DNA of 64,000 bases from Pseudoalteromonas sp. '520P1 No. 423' (lineage in GTDB: Bacteria > Pseudomonadota > Gammaproteobacteria > Enterobacterales > Alteromonadaceae), in the NCBI RefSeq assembly GCF_001269985.1, contig NZ_BBZB01000001.1:1302001-1366000 (forward strand), written 5' to 3'. The notes under the pieces are model-generated. The model saw only the letters and a list, made by a program, of their open reading frames with translations, was not told the origin of the DNA and did no database searches. A program made the position numbers and the translations under genes. Positions 34,470 through 43,919 of the stretch are shown piece after piece (position 1 is the first letter of the stretch; each line of letters starts with the position of its first letter).

Positions 34470-36119
34470 GTGCTTAAATTTTTAATACAGAGATCTCGTA
34501 ATTTACTCGTAATGGCAATCATGGCGGGCATTGTATCGGGGGCTTGTAGTGTGTTGTTATTAACTCAAATAAATGGCGCGATAAGCGCTTCATCTCAACA
34601 AGAACTTCAATCTTTTATTTTACCTTTTACGGCACTTGCTGTTTTGGGTTTTCTTGCAAGGGCGATGTCTCAAACTTTATTTGAGCAATTAAGCCAAAAT
34701 GCACATGCCAATATGAGACACTTTATTAGTAATAAAATTCTCAGTACATCATTTGAAAAATTAGAAAAAATTGGTGGGGCAAAAATCCAATCTGCACTGT
34801 CAGATCACAGTACAAATGTTGCTCAATTTTTTGTAAGTGTACCAGTTATCATAACTAATGCTGTTGTTGTAATTGGCTGCTTAACTTATATGGCATATTT
34901 ATCTTTTACTATTTTTATCGTAGCTTTATGTACATTTTTATTAGGCGGATTGGGATATCATTTAGCACATCTAAAAGCGATTAAATATTTAAATAACTCA
35001 GCTCATGAACAAGATAAATTATATGGTTACTTTCGTTCCTTAATTGATGGGGCTAAAGAGCTTAAGCTTAATAGAAAAAAACGTCAGCACTTTGAAGCGC
35101 AATTGTTAGGTGGATCTATAGAATCTGTAAGAAAGCAACGTGCAACAGGTATGTCTATTTTTGTGATTTCATCTAGTTGGGGTAACTTTTTAATTTATGC
35201 TTTTATAGGGCTTGTTTTATTTTTTCTTGCTGGAGAATCAACGGATAGATTGGTAACGATAACAGGTTTTTCTCTTGTTATTTTGTATATGGTTACACCA
35301 CTTGAAGTCTTATTAATTAACTTGCCTAGAGCTAATTTAGCTAAAGTTTCCGCTATGAGAATAGATGAAATAACGAGTGAAATTAATCAAGAAGTAACTT
35401 CCGTTGAAAGTAGTCATGATAAGACTAGTTTTAAACAAATCAAATTGAACCGCGTTACCCATTCATACTATCAAGAAGTGAAAGATGATATTTTTACTTT
35501 GGGGCCTATAGATTTAGAGTTTAATCCTGGTGAGGTGAATATTTTGGTTGGAGGTAATGGCAGTGGAAAAACCTCGCTTGCCAAGTTACTTTCAGGTTTA
35601 TATCGCCCAGAATCTGGTAAAATATATCTAGATGGTAATGTTGTTTCTGAAGCTGAACAAGATAATTATCGTCAACTATTTACTGCAGTTTTTTCTGACT
35701 TTCATTTATTTGAAAGCTTACTTGAATGTGATGAAACTAGCTCTGAAGAAAGAGAAGCACATGGTAATAGCCTAATTAAAAAGTTACATCTAAATCATAA
35801 GGTAAAAATTCAAAATGGTGCTTTTAGTACGCAATCTCTTTCTCAAGGACAACGTAAAAGACTAGCTTTAGTTATTACTTACTTAGAAGAAAGACCGTTC
35901 GTGATTTTTGATGAGTGGGCTGCAGATCAAGATCCTGTATTCAAAGATATTTTTTATAAAGAGTTATTACCAGAACTCAAAAACAGAGGTAAATGTGTTT
36001 TTGTTATTAGTCATGATGATAAATATTTCGATTGTGCAGATAAGTTGCTCTATATGGAAAGTGGGCAAATAATTAAAGTCGAAAATAATCAACAAGATAA
36101 GTTTATTCAATCCGCTTAA
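34470..36119 (+). CDS. Cyclic-peptide/siderophore exporter, fused ABC permease-ATPase (PvdE/SyrD-like)
   Basis: A 549-residue half-transporter starting at GTG. The N-terminal 300 residues hold about six membrane segments. The ATPase domain has Walker A GGNGSGKTS at about 361-369, the signature LSQGQRKRLAL and Walker B VIFDEWAADQDP. The DEWAADQDPVFK segment is typical of PvdE/SyrD-type exporters of non-ribosomal peptides. It should move the acylated siderophore or its precursor across the inner membrane. It has its own ECF promoter and is divergent from the FhuF-like gene. No outer-membrane partner is encoded beside it. Confidence 0.88.
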   Translation: MLKFLIQRSRNLLVMAIMAGIVSGACSVLLLTQINGAISASSQQELQSFILPFTALAVLGFLARAMSQTLFEQLSQNAHANMRHFISNKILSTSFEKLEKIGGAKIQSALSDHSTNVAQFFVSVPVIITNAVVVIGCLTYMAYLSFTIFIVALCTFLLGGLGYHLAHLKAIKYLNNSAHEQDKLYGYFRSLIDGAKELKLNRKKRQHFEAQLLGGSIESVRKQRATGMSIFVISSSWGNFLIYAFIGLVLFFLAGESTDRLVTITGFSLVILYMVTPLEVLLINLPRANLAKVSAMRIDEITSEINQEVTSVESSHDKTSFKQIKLNRVTHSYYQEVKDDIFTLGPIDLEFNPGEVNILVGGNGSGKTSLAKLLSGLYRPESGKIYLDGNVVSEAEQDNYRQLFTAVFSDFHLFESLLECDETSSEEREAHGNSLIKKLHLNHKVKIQNGAFSTQSLSQGQRKRLALVITYLEERPFVIFDEWAADQDPVFKDIFYKELLPELKNRGKCVFVISHDDKYFDCADKLLYMESGQIIKVENNQQDKFIQSA

Positions 36120-36158
36120 ACTTATCTTGCATTTATATTGAGATGATCAAAGGTAAAT

Positions 36159-37490
36159 TTAAGTTTGTTTACTTTTATCCCAAGCTGGCACATCAAATTT
36201 AACGAGTAATCCACCTTGCTCACGATTGGCCAATTTTAATTGGCCATCGTGGGCAGATATTACTTCATTACATAAACTTAAACCTAAACCTGTGCCTTTT
36301 TCTTTGGTACTAAAAAAAGGCAATAAAGCTTGTTGAAGTTGTGAGGCTTGCATACCTTTACCTCTATCAACTAACGCAAAGACTAAACGGTTATTTTCAA
36401 ATACGACTTTAAGTGCAATTTCGCTTAACTCGCAACCTGATTCATGCGCATTTTTTAATAAATTGATAAATACTTGTTCAATCTGAGTTGCATCAAAATA
36501 ACCATCTACTTTGGGCAATTCGCCTAATAAATTAAAATCATAAATACGCTGCACTGAAGTGAGCAGTATTTTGAGGTTTTGTCTTGTTTTAGTTGGCTCT
36601 GGTAAGCGAGCAAACTGGGCGTATTGTTCCAAAAATACTTTTAAATTATCTGCGCGACGGTTAATGGTTGTTAATATATCAGGAAGCATCTCAAAGTGGG
36701 CTGGTTTATCGAGTATTTTTAGTGCTGATGAGGTGAGTGATGCAATTGGGGCTAATGAATTGTTTAGTTCGTGAGAAATTAATCTAATTGCATTCTTCCA
36801 CAGGTTAATTTCTTGTCGTGAAATCTCAGTGGTTAAATCTTTAAATAAATATAAAGTATGTTGACGCATATTCATTTGAAAATGTTGACAAGACAAATAA
36901 TAGGTCTGCTTTTTATCATCTTTATTTAAGGTAATTAATCCTGACTGTTTGTTTAAACAACTGCTTTTAAGTTCATCATCAAGATGGTTCACAATGTTTG
37001 TAAAGGTTAGCCCTTCTAACTTTCCTTTTACATTAAATAGCTTTTGCGCCACTAAATTTGAATAAACAACCTGTTCATTTTCATTGGTTAAAACGATTGA
37101 AACAGGTGTACTTTGCATTATAGTATCGAGCAATAATTCACGCTGAAACAGGCTCATACGTTCTTTTTTCATGGTTTTTGCTAAGGCGTTATAGGCATTA
37201 ACTAATTGCCCTAATTCGCCTTTAAACTCATTATGAATTTGCACACTAAAATCATTATCTTGAAAACTTAAAACCCCGGATGTTAGTGCGCTTATCAAAT
37301 CTCGGCTTGGTTTTAATAAGCTTTGAATGCCTACAAACACCAAACTAAAGCTAGTTATCAATCCTATAAATACCGCTAATATTAAGGGGAAGCCTAAGTA
37401 GGAAAAGCTTACATAAATGCAAGCTTGTATTAATAACGCAATAAAAAATAAACTCAGTAATCGCGCGGAAAGCGTCATTTTTTTAATCAT
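36159..37490 (-). CDS. NtrY-like sensor histidine kinase
   Basis: A 443-residue protein: two membrane helices near the N-terminus (about 12-55), a HAMP-like region, a PAS domain (about 120-200; STPVSIVLTNENEQVVYSN), the phospho-acceptor helix RLISHELNNSLAPIASL, and an HATPase domain (GKGMQASQ, FFSTKEKGTGLGLSLCNEVI). Almost no periplasmic loop is present, so the signal is probably sensed in the membrane or cytoplasm. Its start overlaps the regulator's stop by 4 bp, so the two are translationally coupled. With the upstream ABC export genes this resembles a self-contained sensing/export unit. Confidence 0.9.
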   Translation of the reverse strand: MIKKMTLSARLLSLFFIALLIQACIYVSFSYLGFPLILAVFIGLITSFSLVFVGIQSLLKPSRDLISALTSGVLSFQDNDFSVQIHNEFKGELGQLVNAYNALAKTMKKERMSLFQRELLLDTIMQSTPVSIVLTNENEQVVYSNLVAQKLFNVKGKLEGLTFTNIVNHLDDELKSSCLNKQSGLITLNKDDKKQTYYLSCQHFQMNMRQHTLYLFKDLTTEISRQEINLWKNAIRLISHELNNSLAPIASLTSSALKILDKPAHFEMLPDILTTINRRADNLKVFLEQYAQFARLPEPTKTRQNLKILLTSVQRIYDFNLLGELPKVDGYFDATQIEQVFINLLKNAHESGCELSEIALKVVFENNRLVFALVDRGKGMQASQLQQALLPFFSTKEKGTGLGLSLCNEVISAHDGQLKLANREQGGLLVKFDVPAWDKSKQT

Positions 37491-38830
37491 TTTTTATTTA
37501 GCTCAATGGCGAATTTTTCCATTCTGCGATAAAAGGCTTGGCGACTTAAACCTAAACTTTTAGCAGCTTGTGATACAACCCCTTGATGTTGCTCTAATGC
37601 TTTTTCAATATCAGATTTTGTATATTCGACAGCTTCATTTCGAGTACTTTTAGTCTGTTTTATGCCTAAATGTTCGGGCTGAATTTCATTATCGCCACAT
37701 AATAAACATGCTCGTGCAATGGCATTTTGTAACTCTCTTACATTGCCTGGCCAATCATAGTTTTGTATTAACGATTCAGCGCTTTTTGATAAGGTCTTAC
37801 CTTCATCCATAAATAATGATATCAGCGCGTTAATATCTTCTTTACGTTGGTTTAGCGGGGGTAAATCAAGTTCAATCACATTGAGTCTGTAATATAAATC
37901 TTCTCTAAAATGACCTTTTTTAATGGCTTTTGTGAGGTTTTCGTTGGTTGCACTGATCACTCTAACGGTAACTTTTTGGGTTTTTGAACTGCCTAAACGT
38001 TCAAATTCACCAGTTTGTAAAACGCGTAATAGCTTTTTTTGACCCTCAATAGATAAATTACCTATTTCATCTAAAAATAAAGTACCGCCATCAGCTGCTT
38101 CAAAACGGCCAATGCGCTGTTTTCCTGCACCTGTAAACGCACCTTGCTCGGCACCAAATAATTCAGCTTCTAATAAATCTGCGGGCAGGGCACCTACGTT
38201 TACTTTTATGAAAGGTTTGTTTTTTAAATCACTATTCGCTTGAATGACTTCTGCTATTTTTTCTTTACCTGCACCGTTAGGGCCTGTTATTAAAACGGGG
38301 ATAGGGGCAGCTGCGACTTGCGTTGCCATTTCCAATAAACTCAACATAGATTCAGCAGCAAAAGCCATACTACATAAGTTATATTTCAGTTGTAGCTTTT
38401 GTAAGCGGGTTTGCACACGAGTGCGACGGCGAGAGTCTTGTTGTTGTAGCTGAGATAGCTCTATAAGATTTCGTACTGAGGCTAAAATTTTATCGTCATT
38501 CCAAGGTTTAGACAAATAATCTGCTGCGCCTTCTTTTACTAATTGCACTGCTGTTTCGAGATCTGCCCAACCGGTTAATAAAATAACAGGTAAATCAGTA
38601 AATGCTTCGCGTATTTGACCAAATAAAACTTTGCCTTCATCACCTGAAATGGTGTCTTGGCTAAAGTTCATATCTTGAATAACTAAGTCAATTTTTTGAT
38701 CTGCTAAACACTTTAGCCCTTGAGCGGGGGATTCGGCACCTATACATTCAATATCGTTTAAAATAAAAAGCACTCTAAGTGCTTTTATTACATCTGGGTT
38801 GTCGTCTATCACTAAGACTTTTGGGTTCAT
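37487..38830 (-). CDS. Sigma54-dependent response regulator (NtrC family)
   Basis: A 447-residue protein: receiver domain with acidic pocket D9-D10 and phospho-acceptor Asp53, an AAA+ domain with the sigma54-contact motif GAFTGA and LFLDEIGNL, and a C-terminal Fis-type HTH ([20 protein letters not shown]). The Walker A loop is GPNGAGKE, a little unusual compared with GETGTGKE. It is paired with the kinase downstream and lies after the ABC/MFP genes, which have a sigma54-like promoter at 43778-43793. That operon is therefore its likely target. Confidence 0.9.
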   Translation of the reverse strand: MNPKVLVIDDNPDVIKALRVLFILNDIECIGAESPAQGLKCLADQKIDLVIQDMNFSQDTISGDEGKVLFGQIREAFTDLPVILLTGWADLETAVQLVKEGAADYLSKPWNDDKILASVRNLIELSQLQQQDSRRRTRVQTRLQKLQLKYNLCSMAFAAESMLSLLEMATQVAAAPIPVLITGPNGAGKEKIAEVIQANSDLKNKPFIKVNVGALPADLLEAELFGAEQGAFTGAGKQRIGRFEAADGGTLFLDEIGNLSIEGQKKLLRVLQTGEFERLGSSKTQKVTVRVISATNENLTKAIKKGHFREDLYYRLNVIELDLPPLNQRKEDINALISLFMDEGKTLSKSAESLIQNYDWPGNVRELQNAIARACLLCGDNEIQPEHLGIKQTKSTRNEAVEYTKSDIEKALEQHQGVVSQAAKSLGLSRQAFYRRMEKFAIELNKK

Positions 38831-38940
38831 GTTAATCCTTTATAGAGCTGCTTCGCATTTCTATTGGTGCCACTTTATGGCGTTATTCTTATTTTAATTA
38901 CTGTTGTTTTAGCTATTTTTACTTTTATTAGCTGTATATC
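38831..38940 (-). promoter_or_regulatory. Duplicated leader element, copy 1 (before the response regulator)
   Basis: About 60-110 bp that align with 42313-42440. Shared blocks, read on the plus strand, include ATCCTT, CTGCT-xx-GCA, TATTG, GCCACT-xxx-TGGCG and AGCTATTTTTA. GCCA/TGGC and TGC/GCA can form short hairpins or protein-binding palindromes just before the start codon. Confidence 0.6.
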
Positions 38941-38986
38941 CGTTTATGGGAAATTCGAGATTAAAACTATACTTGTTATGTTTTAA

Positions 38987-39014
38987 TTTTTTGAGGGGAT
39001 TCCCCCTCAAAAAT
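38987..39014. terminator. Terminator after the ABC permease genes
   Basis: Stem TTTTTGAGGGG / CCCCTCAAAAA with a 4-nt loop; A/T tracts on both sides allow bidirectional action. It separates the transporter genes from the two-component genes. Confidence 0.75.
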
Positions 39015-39026
39015 TATTCTAATTAT

Positions 39027-40253
39027 TTACGCTAAACCACGTGTGATAATTGCAGGTGCGATATTCGCGGCTTTTCTTGCAGGAAAATAAACAGCCATTA
39101 AACATATTGACCAAATAAAACAGGCAATATAAACGCAATAATCAAACTGTATTAAACCACTAATATTAAATCGGTCAATTAAAAGTAGGTTTAGGTAGAG
39201 TGATAAAATAATGCCTAAGGCCATGCCCATAAAGGCTAAAATACTATTTTCAATTAAGAAATATCTAATTACTTGGCTTTTAGTTGCACCTAAAGCGCGT
39301 TTAGTACCAATTTCTTTTTTTCGTAATGATACAGAAAAAGTTACCAAACCAACAATGCCCATGGCTGTAATACATAAGCCAATGAAACTGATCCCCAACA
39401 TAGTAAAGGCAAAGCTACTACGGCCATCCCACAAGCGTTTTTTAGCACGCGCTGCAAATTCAACCCCTTGCACATATCTGCCTGGTTGCTCATATAAAAC
39501 ATCCTCAATCTTTTGTAAAATTTCCTCACCCATATTTGGATTGATACGCACCATATAATTGAATAGAGCATTTTGACCATATTTCACTTGTGGTCGAATA
39601 ACGCTGTGGTATTCAACTTGCCCATAAACAGCCATTTCTCCTAACATGATATTTTTATAAATACCGACTATTTTTGCTGGCACTCTTTCACTGGTTATAT
39701 AAAAAGTACTGCCTAAAGCATTGCCGTCAGGAAATAAGCTTTCAGCCATATCTTCACTAACAAGTACGTTGGGTGCCGTTTGTTGTACGTCGAGATAATG
39801 GCCTTGTATTAAATCTAGAGGCTCAAGCGTTCTGCCTGAAATCATTTCTATGCCTAAGACTGCTGGACCATCTAAGTTGGTGTCAAATAACCCAAGTTCA
39901 TGTGCCGCCGCATTTTCATCAACAGAGTTATAAACTTGATTGTAGTATCTTCTTCTTTCAAGTACGTTTTCTATTGTTGGTGTCGCCAAATTTACGCCGT
40001 CTATACTTGTTAATCGTTTTAGGTCATCCTCTAACAATTGGCGTTTATCCAAGTTTTCATCATATACAGTGGTCCAAATATTGATGATTTCGTGTTCATC
40101 TAAATTAGCTTCAATTAACCAGTTATCTAGAACGTTAGCAGTAATAAATACTGAGTTACTCACGATGGCTAAAGTGATCGCAATTTGTAAAATGATTAAT
40201 AATGCGATGGCTTTAGAGCGCTTTAATATTTTTAATATATGTAAAATTTCCAT
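39027..40253 (-). CDS. ABC transporter permease, MacB/FtsX type (second)
   Basis: Starting at ATG 40253, one base after the stop of the preceding permease, gives 408 residues; the longer frame from 40286 would overlap that gene. There is one N-terminal membrane helix (AIALLIILQIAITLAIVSN), a large periplasmic MacB-PCD-like domain, and three C-terminal helices with the FtsX signature RKKEIGTKRALGATKSQVIRYFLIE. It pairs with the permease at 40255-41607 and the ATPase at 41617-42312 in a type VII (MacB/LolCDE-like) transporter, which works on periplasmic substrates by mechanotransmission. Confidence 0.88.
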   Translation of the reverse strand: MEILHILKILKRSKAIALLIILQIAITLAIVSNSVFITANVLDNWLIEANLDEHEIINIWTTVYDENLDKRQLLEDDLKRLTSIDGVNLATPTIENVLERRRYYNQVYNSVDENAAAHELGLFDTNLDGPAVLGIEMISGRTLEPLDLIQGHYLDVQQTAPNVLVSEDMAESLFPDGNALGSTFYITSERVPAKIVGIYKNIMLGEMAVYGQVEYHSVIRPQVKYGQNALFNYMVRINPNMGEEILQKIEDVLYEQPGRYVQGVEFAARAKKRLWDGRSSFAFTMLGISFIGLCITAMGIVGLVTFSVSLRKKEIGTKRALGATKSQVIRYFLIENSILAFMGMALGIILSLYLNLLLIDRFNISGLIQFDYCVYIACFIWSICLMAVYFPARKAANIAPAIITRGLA

Positions 40254-40254
40254 G

Positions 40255-41607
40255 TTATGTGCCTCGTAATTGACTAGCTGGAGCAAGATTACTAATGCGC
40301 CATATTGGATAAAGACCAGCGATAATGACGCTGAAAACTGTGATAGTTGCTGTTTTAGCTATAAGTAGCCAATCAATGGAATAAATTGCACGTAACTGAA
40401 CAGGATCTGATAAATAATCAGATTGATATCTTCTAATATGGAACATAATTTCTAAACCAAATTTTGAAAGTAACAAACCAACTAAAATACCTATGAGAGA
40501 AATAAACAATACTTCGATTAAATGTATTTTTACGATATAAGCTTTTGTTGCACCTAGGGCGCGGTATAAGCTGACTAATTTTGACTTTGATTGAAACTTT
40601 GCCAACATAATTCCTGAAGTATTAATAATACATACTGCAAATAATAGGTAAGACATCATGGCTAAAGTTTTTATCCATGTATCATTTCCATACACAGTCA
40701 TAAGCTGATTAATAGTTTGACCATAAACGATTTTTTCTTGGAAAAAGCGTCCTACTTCTTTTTGTTTTTGACTATAAGCTGTGAGCCAAGAAAAAAAAGC
40801 ATCTGACTGTTCAGCGTTAGAAAATTCAACCCATAGATTTTCAAAGCCACATTCAGATGTTTTTAATCCAGCCACATTTTGCGTTCTAAAGGTACTGCTT
40901 AAGGCTCTTTGTGATTCGGGACAAAAAACTTGGCCACGTCGCCTAAAATTATTATCTAATGCAAAAGTATATGGAATAAAGGCTTGATCATTATCTCTGG
41001 TGCTAAAATATCTATTTTGAAATCGTCTGTTATGAACAGATATATCCATCACACCAACTACAGTCAGTGGTTTTTTATTTACTAACAGACGTTTACCAAC
41101 AGAGTTTACTCCACCAAAGAGTTCATCATTAACCGTTTTGTCTATTACAATGACAGCTTGTGAACTTGATTCAGCTTCTTTACTCCAAGGTTCTCCATAA
41201 ATAAATGGCATTTCCATAAGATTGAAAAGTTGATAGTTTGTTGCACTAGCAGATAAATTCATTGGTCTTGCTGTTAAATTTTCTGGTTCAGCAATAAATT
41301 GTGTTTCCCATATTCTGACTAGGCTGTTAACAGCTAATCGAGCATTAAAAATGTTTTCGATATCTTTGTAAGTTGTTCTTGGCATACGAGACGCTTCTTG
41401 CTCTAACGCATCAGCAGCACGGTTATCTAACATAATCAATTGCACATTTTCACTTTTATGCGGTAACGGTACTTTTTGCTGTTGAAGTGAAATCGTCATC
41501 ATAGTGGTCATTAAGGCAATGCCAATTGCAATAGTAATCACCATCAGGGCGTTCAGATTTTTTTTATGTTTTAAACTATGTAGAACTTGTTTTAGTAACT
41601 CACTCAT
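40255..41607 (-). CDS. ABC transporter permease, MacB/FtsX type (first)
   Basis: A 450-residue protein with an N-terminal helix (MVITIAIGIALMTTMMTISL), a periplasmic MacB-PCD-like domain, and a C-terminal FtsX domain with three helices (SKLVSLYRALGATKAYIVKIHLIEV). Only 9 bp separate it from the ATPase gene upstream and 1 bp from the second permease downstream, so the two permeases probably form a heterodimer. The two are diverged paralogues. Confidence 0.88.
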   Translation of the reverse strand: MSELLKQVLHSLKHKKNLNALMVITIAIGIALMTTMMTISLQQQKVPLPHKSENVQLIMLDNRAADALEQEASRMPRTTYKDIENIFNARLAVNSLVRIWETQFIAEPENLTARPMNLSASATNYQLFNLMEMPFIYGEPWSKEAESSSQAVIVIDKTVNDELFGGVNSVGKRLLVNKKPLTVVGVMDISVHNRRFQNRYFSTRDNDQAFIPYTFALDNNFRRRGQVFCPESQRALSSTFRTQNVAGLKTSECGFENLWVEFSNAEQSDAFFSWLTAYSQKQKEVGRFFQEKIVYGQTINQLMTVYGNDTWIKTLAMMSYLLFAVCIINTSGIMLAKFQSKSKLVSLYRALGATKAYIVKIHLIEVLFISLIGILVGLLLSKFGLEIMFHIRRYQSDYLSDPVQLRAIYSIDWLLIAKTATITVFSVIIAGLYPIWRISNLAPASQLRGT

Positions 41608-41616
41608 TTGATACTC

Positions 41617-42312
41617 CTAAACAGCCATATCTGTTAATTGAGATTGCTGAATATCACTTACTTGGCCATCAAGAATTTGAATGTTACGATTAGCACGCCT
41701 AGCAAGTTCAGGATCATGGGTTACCATGATAATCGTAGTGCCTTTTTTATTGATATCTTGCAATAAATCCATGACTTGGCGTGCCATTAAAGAATCTAAA
41801 TTTCCTGTGGGTTCATCGGCTAACAAAAAGCGTGGTTTACCTGCTAAAGCGCGAGCAATCGCAACCCTTTGTTGTTGACCACCACTGAGTTGATTAGGTA
41901 AGTGATGCATACGAGATGCTAGGCCTACAATTTCTAGAGATTCCTCAATACGTTTTTTACGCTCGCTTCTATTTAAACCACGAAAAATTAAAGGGACTTC
42001 AACATTGTCGTATAAACTTAAATCTGAAATAAGATTAAACCCCTGAAAAATAAAACCAATCTTTTCATTTCTTAAACGTGATAGTTGATTGTCGTTAAGG
42101 CCTTTAACGTTTACACCATCTAAAAAGTAGTCACCTTGTTCGAAGGTTTCAAGCATACCCGCTAGGTTTAAAAAAGTTGTTTTACCTGAACCTGAAGGCC
42201 CTGTAACGGATACAAAATCACCTTCTGCAACTTCTAAATTAACATCGCTTAATGCGTGGGTTTCAATTAAGTCGGTACGATAAATTTTGCTGACATTTTT
42301 CATTGATAACAT
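41617..42312 (-). CDS. ABC transporter ATP-binding protein (LolD/MacB type)
   Basis: A 231-residue ATPase: Walker A GPSGSGKTT, Q-loop IFQGFNLI, signature LSGGQQQRVAIARAL, Walker B LLADEPTGNLDS, switch VTHD. The compact size and DEPTGNLD place it in the LolD/MacB group. It drives the two FtsX-type permeases encoded immediately downstream. Its leader carries the duplicated element also found before the response regulator. Confidence 0.93.
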   Translation of the reverse strand: MLSMKNVSKIYRTDLIETHALSDVNLEVAEGDFVSVTGPSGSGKTTFLNLAGMLETFEQGDYFLDGVNVKGLNDNQLSRLRNEKIGFIFQGFNLISDLSLYDNVEVPLIFRGLNRSERKKRIEESLEIVGLASRMHHLPNQLSGGQQQRVAIARALAGKPRFLLADEPTGNLDSLMARQVMDLLQDINKKGTTIIMVTHDPELARRANRNIQILDGQVSDIQQSQLTDMAV

Positions 42313-42440
42313 TTCAAATCCTTATAAATCTGCTGTGCAGTTTTATTGAGGCCACTACGTGGCGTAATATATTTATTTAAACCCTTTATTTAAGGTGTTT
42401 ACTATTTTTTGTTCTTCTTGTAGCTAAGCTATTTTTAATA
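42313..42440 (-). promoter_or_regulatory. Duplicated leader element, copy 2 (before the ABC ATPase)
   Basis: Aligns with 38831-38940 over most of its length. Here the two hairpins are better formed: GCCAC-TAC-GTGGC and CTGC-TGT-GCAG. It lies in the gap between the MFP stop and the ATPase start. Confidence 0.6.
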
Positions 42441-42445
42441 AAATT

Positions 42446-43729
42446 TTATTGGGTTATTAGCACTTGGCTTTGATCATTAAATGGTGTGATATTTGAAATA
42501 ACTACGGTGTCACCAGGCTGTAAGCCTGAGGTTATTTCAACTTTTCCTGTACTGCGTGCACCCAGTGTTATTTTCACTTTTTTTGCTAAATTGTTTTTTA
42601 CAACATAGGCTTTAAGTCCTGCACCCGATTCAACAAAAGCACCTCTTTGGAGTGTGAGAACGTTGTCTTTTTTCTCTATAATGATTTGTGCTGATACGCG
42701 TTGGTTTTGACGCATGCCTGGAATTTGTTCAATTAAACGTACGCGTCCAGAGACTTGACCATTGTTTACTTCAGGTGAAATTGCAGTCAGCTTACCAGCA
42801 TAAGATTGTCCATTAAGGGTGATATTGGCATCAAATCCTAGCCCTAATTCATCGGCGTAGCTTTCTGGAATTTGCGCTTCAATTTCAAAAGCGGATAAAT
42901 CTACAAGTGATAATAGTGGTGTATTACGTAATACGGCTTGTTTTTGTTGGATATTAACATTACCAACAATACCGTTTAATGGTGAACGAATTTCTAATGC
43001 AGCGACTTTTCGCTCTAGCTCTTCACTAATATGGCTTTGGCGCTGTAATTGCAGTTCTAATGCTTTTAGCTCAAACTCTAATTGCTCTTTTTGTAGCTTT
43101 AAACTTTCGATAGCATGATTATTAGTGAGCGTTGCACGCTTTAATCTTACGACAACTTCGTCATATTCTAATTGCGAAATAAGCGACTTTTCTATGCTGG
43201 CTTTTGAGCGGGCCATTTCGCTTTGTGCTGCAGCCAAATCTACTGCTGCAATTTCCATAGTTTGTTGATTATTTAATAAATCACTACGGGTTTGAATTTT
43301 TTGGCGTTCAACTTGAATCGAAAGCTCATCTAATCTGGCTTGTTCTTGTGCGTATTCACTTTTAAGTTGTGGACTATCGATTACAGCTAATAGTTGATCT
43401 GCTTCAACTGTATCACCTGGTTTTACATGTAAAAATACGGTGCCTTCATCCATAGAGTAGAGCGTTGGGTTAACAGCGGCAATAGTACGGCCTTCAACAC
43501 GAATATCTTCAATAAATAGACCGCGCTCAACGGTTGCTAAACGAACTTGTTGTTTTGATACTGTGAGATCTGCACTTAACAATGATGCCATCGCTGGATA
43601 GCTTATCCAACCAATTAAAGCTATTGCAGTTGCACATGTCAGGGCAATTAAACTTGTACGATTAAAACCTAAAAATTTATTATTTTTAGGTTGTACTACA
43701 CGGTCTTGTTGTGAAGTATCTTTAATCAT
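42446..43729 (-). CDS. Periplasmic adaptor (HlyD family) of the ABC exporter
   Basis: A 427-residue protein: one N-terminal membrane helix (about 27-50), lipoyl half-motif (VFLHVKPGDTVEADQLLAVID), a long coiled-coil hairpin (about 125-245), second half-motif (LEIRSPLNGIVGNVNIQQ), and a beta-barrel/C-terminal domain (GLQPGDTVVI). It connects a MacB-type transporter to an outer-membrane channel. First gene of the minus-strand export operon, with a sigma54-like promoter 49-64 bp upstream of its start. Confidence 0.9.
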   Translation of the reverse strand: MIKDTSQQDRVVQPKNNKFLGFNRTSLIALTCATAIALIGWISYPAMASLLSADLTVSKQQVRLATVERGLFIEDIRVEGRTIAAVNPTLYSMDEGTVFLHVKPGDTVEADQLLAVIDSPQLKSEYAQEQARLDELSIQVERQKIQTRSDLLNNQQTMEIAAVDLAAAQSEMARSKASIEKSLISQLEYDEVVVRLKRATLTNNHAIESLKLQKEQLEFELKALELQLQRQSHISEELERKVAALEIRSPLNGIVGNVNIQQKQAVLRNTPLLSLVDLSAFEIEAQIPESYADELGLGFDANITLNGQSYAGKLTAISPEVNNGQVSGRVRLIEQIPGMRQNQRVSAQIIIEKKDNVLTLQRGAFVESGAGLKAYVVKNNLAKKVKITLGARSTGKVEITSGLQPGDTVVISNITPFNDQSQVLITQ

Positions 43730-43777
43730 GAGCCATGTCCTTATTTATATTTTTATCGTGTAATTATTTCTTACTAT

Positions 43778-43793
43778 ATCAACTAGTGTGCCA
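43778..43793 (-). promoter_or_regulatory. Sigma54 (-24/-12) promoter candidate of the export operon
   Basis: The minus strand reads TGGCACACTAGTTGAT, close to the sigma54 consensus TGGCAC-N5-TTGC with A replacing the final C. The gene of a sigma54-dependent regulator lies in the same cluster. Confidence 0.6.
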
Positions 43794-43850
43794 GTTTTTA
43801 ATTTGTTGATTCTATTGGTTTTTGTTCTTTTGGTGTTTTTTTAAATAATT

Positions 43851-43888
43851 GTACGGACGGACAGCGGACAGTCCGCGGACAGGTGTAC
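43851..43888. promoter_or_regulatory. GC-rich palindromic enhancer-like site (putative UAS)
   Basis: A GC-rich island in AT-rich DNA, flanked by GTAC at both ends. It contains the perfect palindromes GCGGACAGTCCGC and GTCCGCGGAC and several GGACA/TGTCC half-sites. It lies about 60-95 bp upstream of the sigma54-like promoter, the usual place for binding of an NtrC-type activator. Confidence 0.55.
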
Positions 43889-43919
43889 GCGAACATTATT
43901 AATAAAGGTTAATGGAGAG

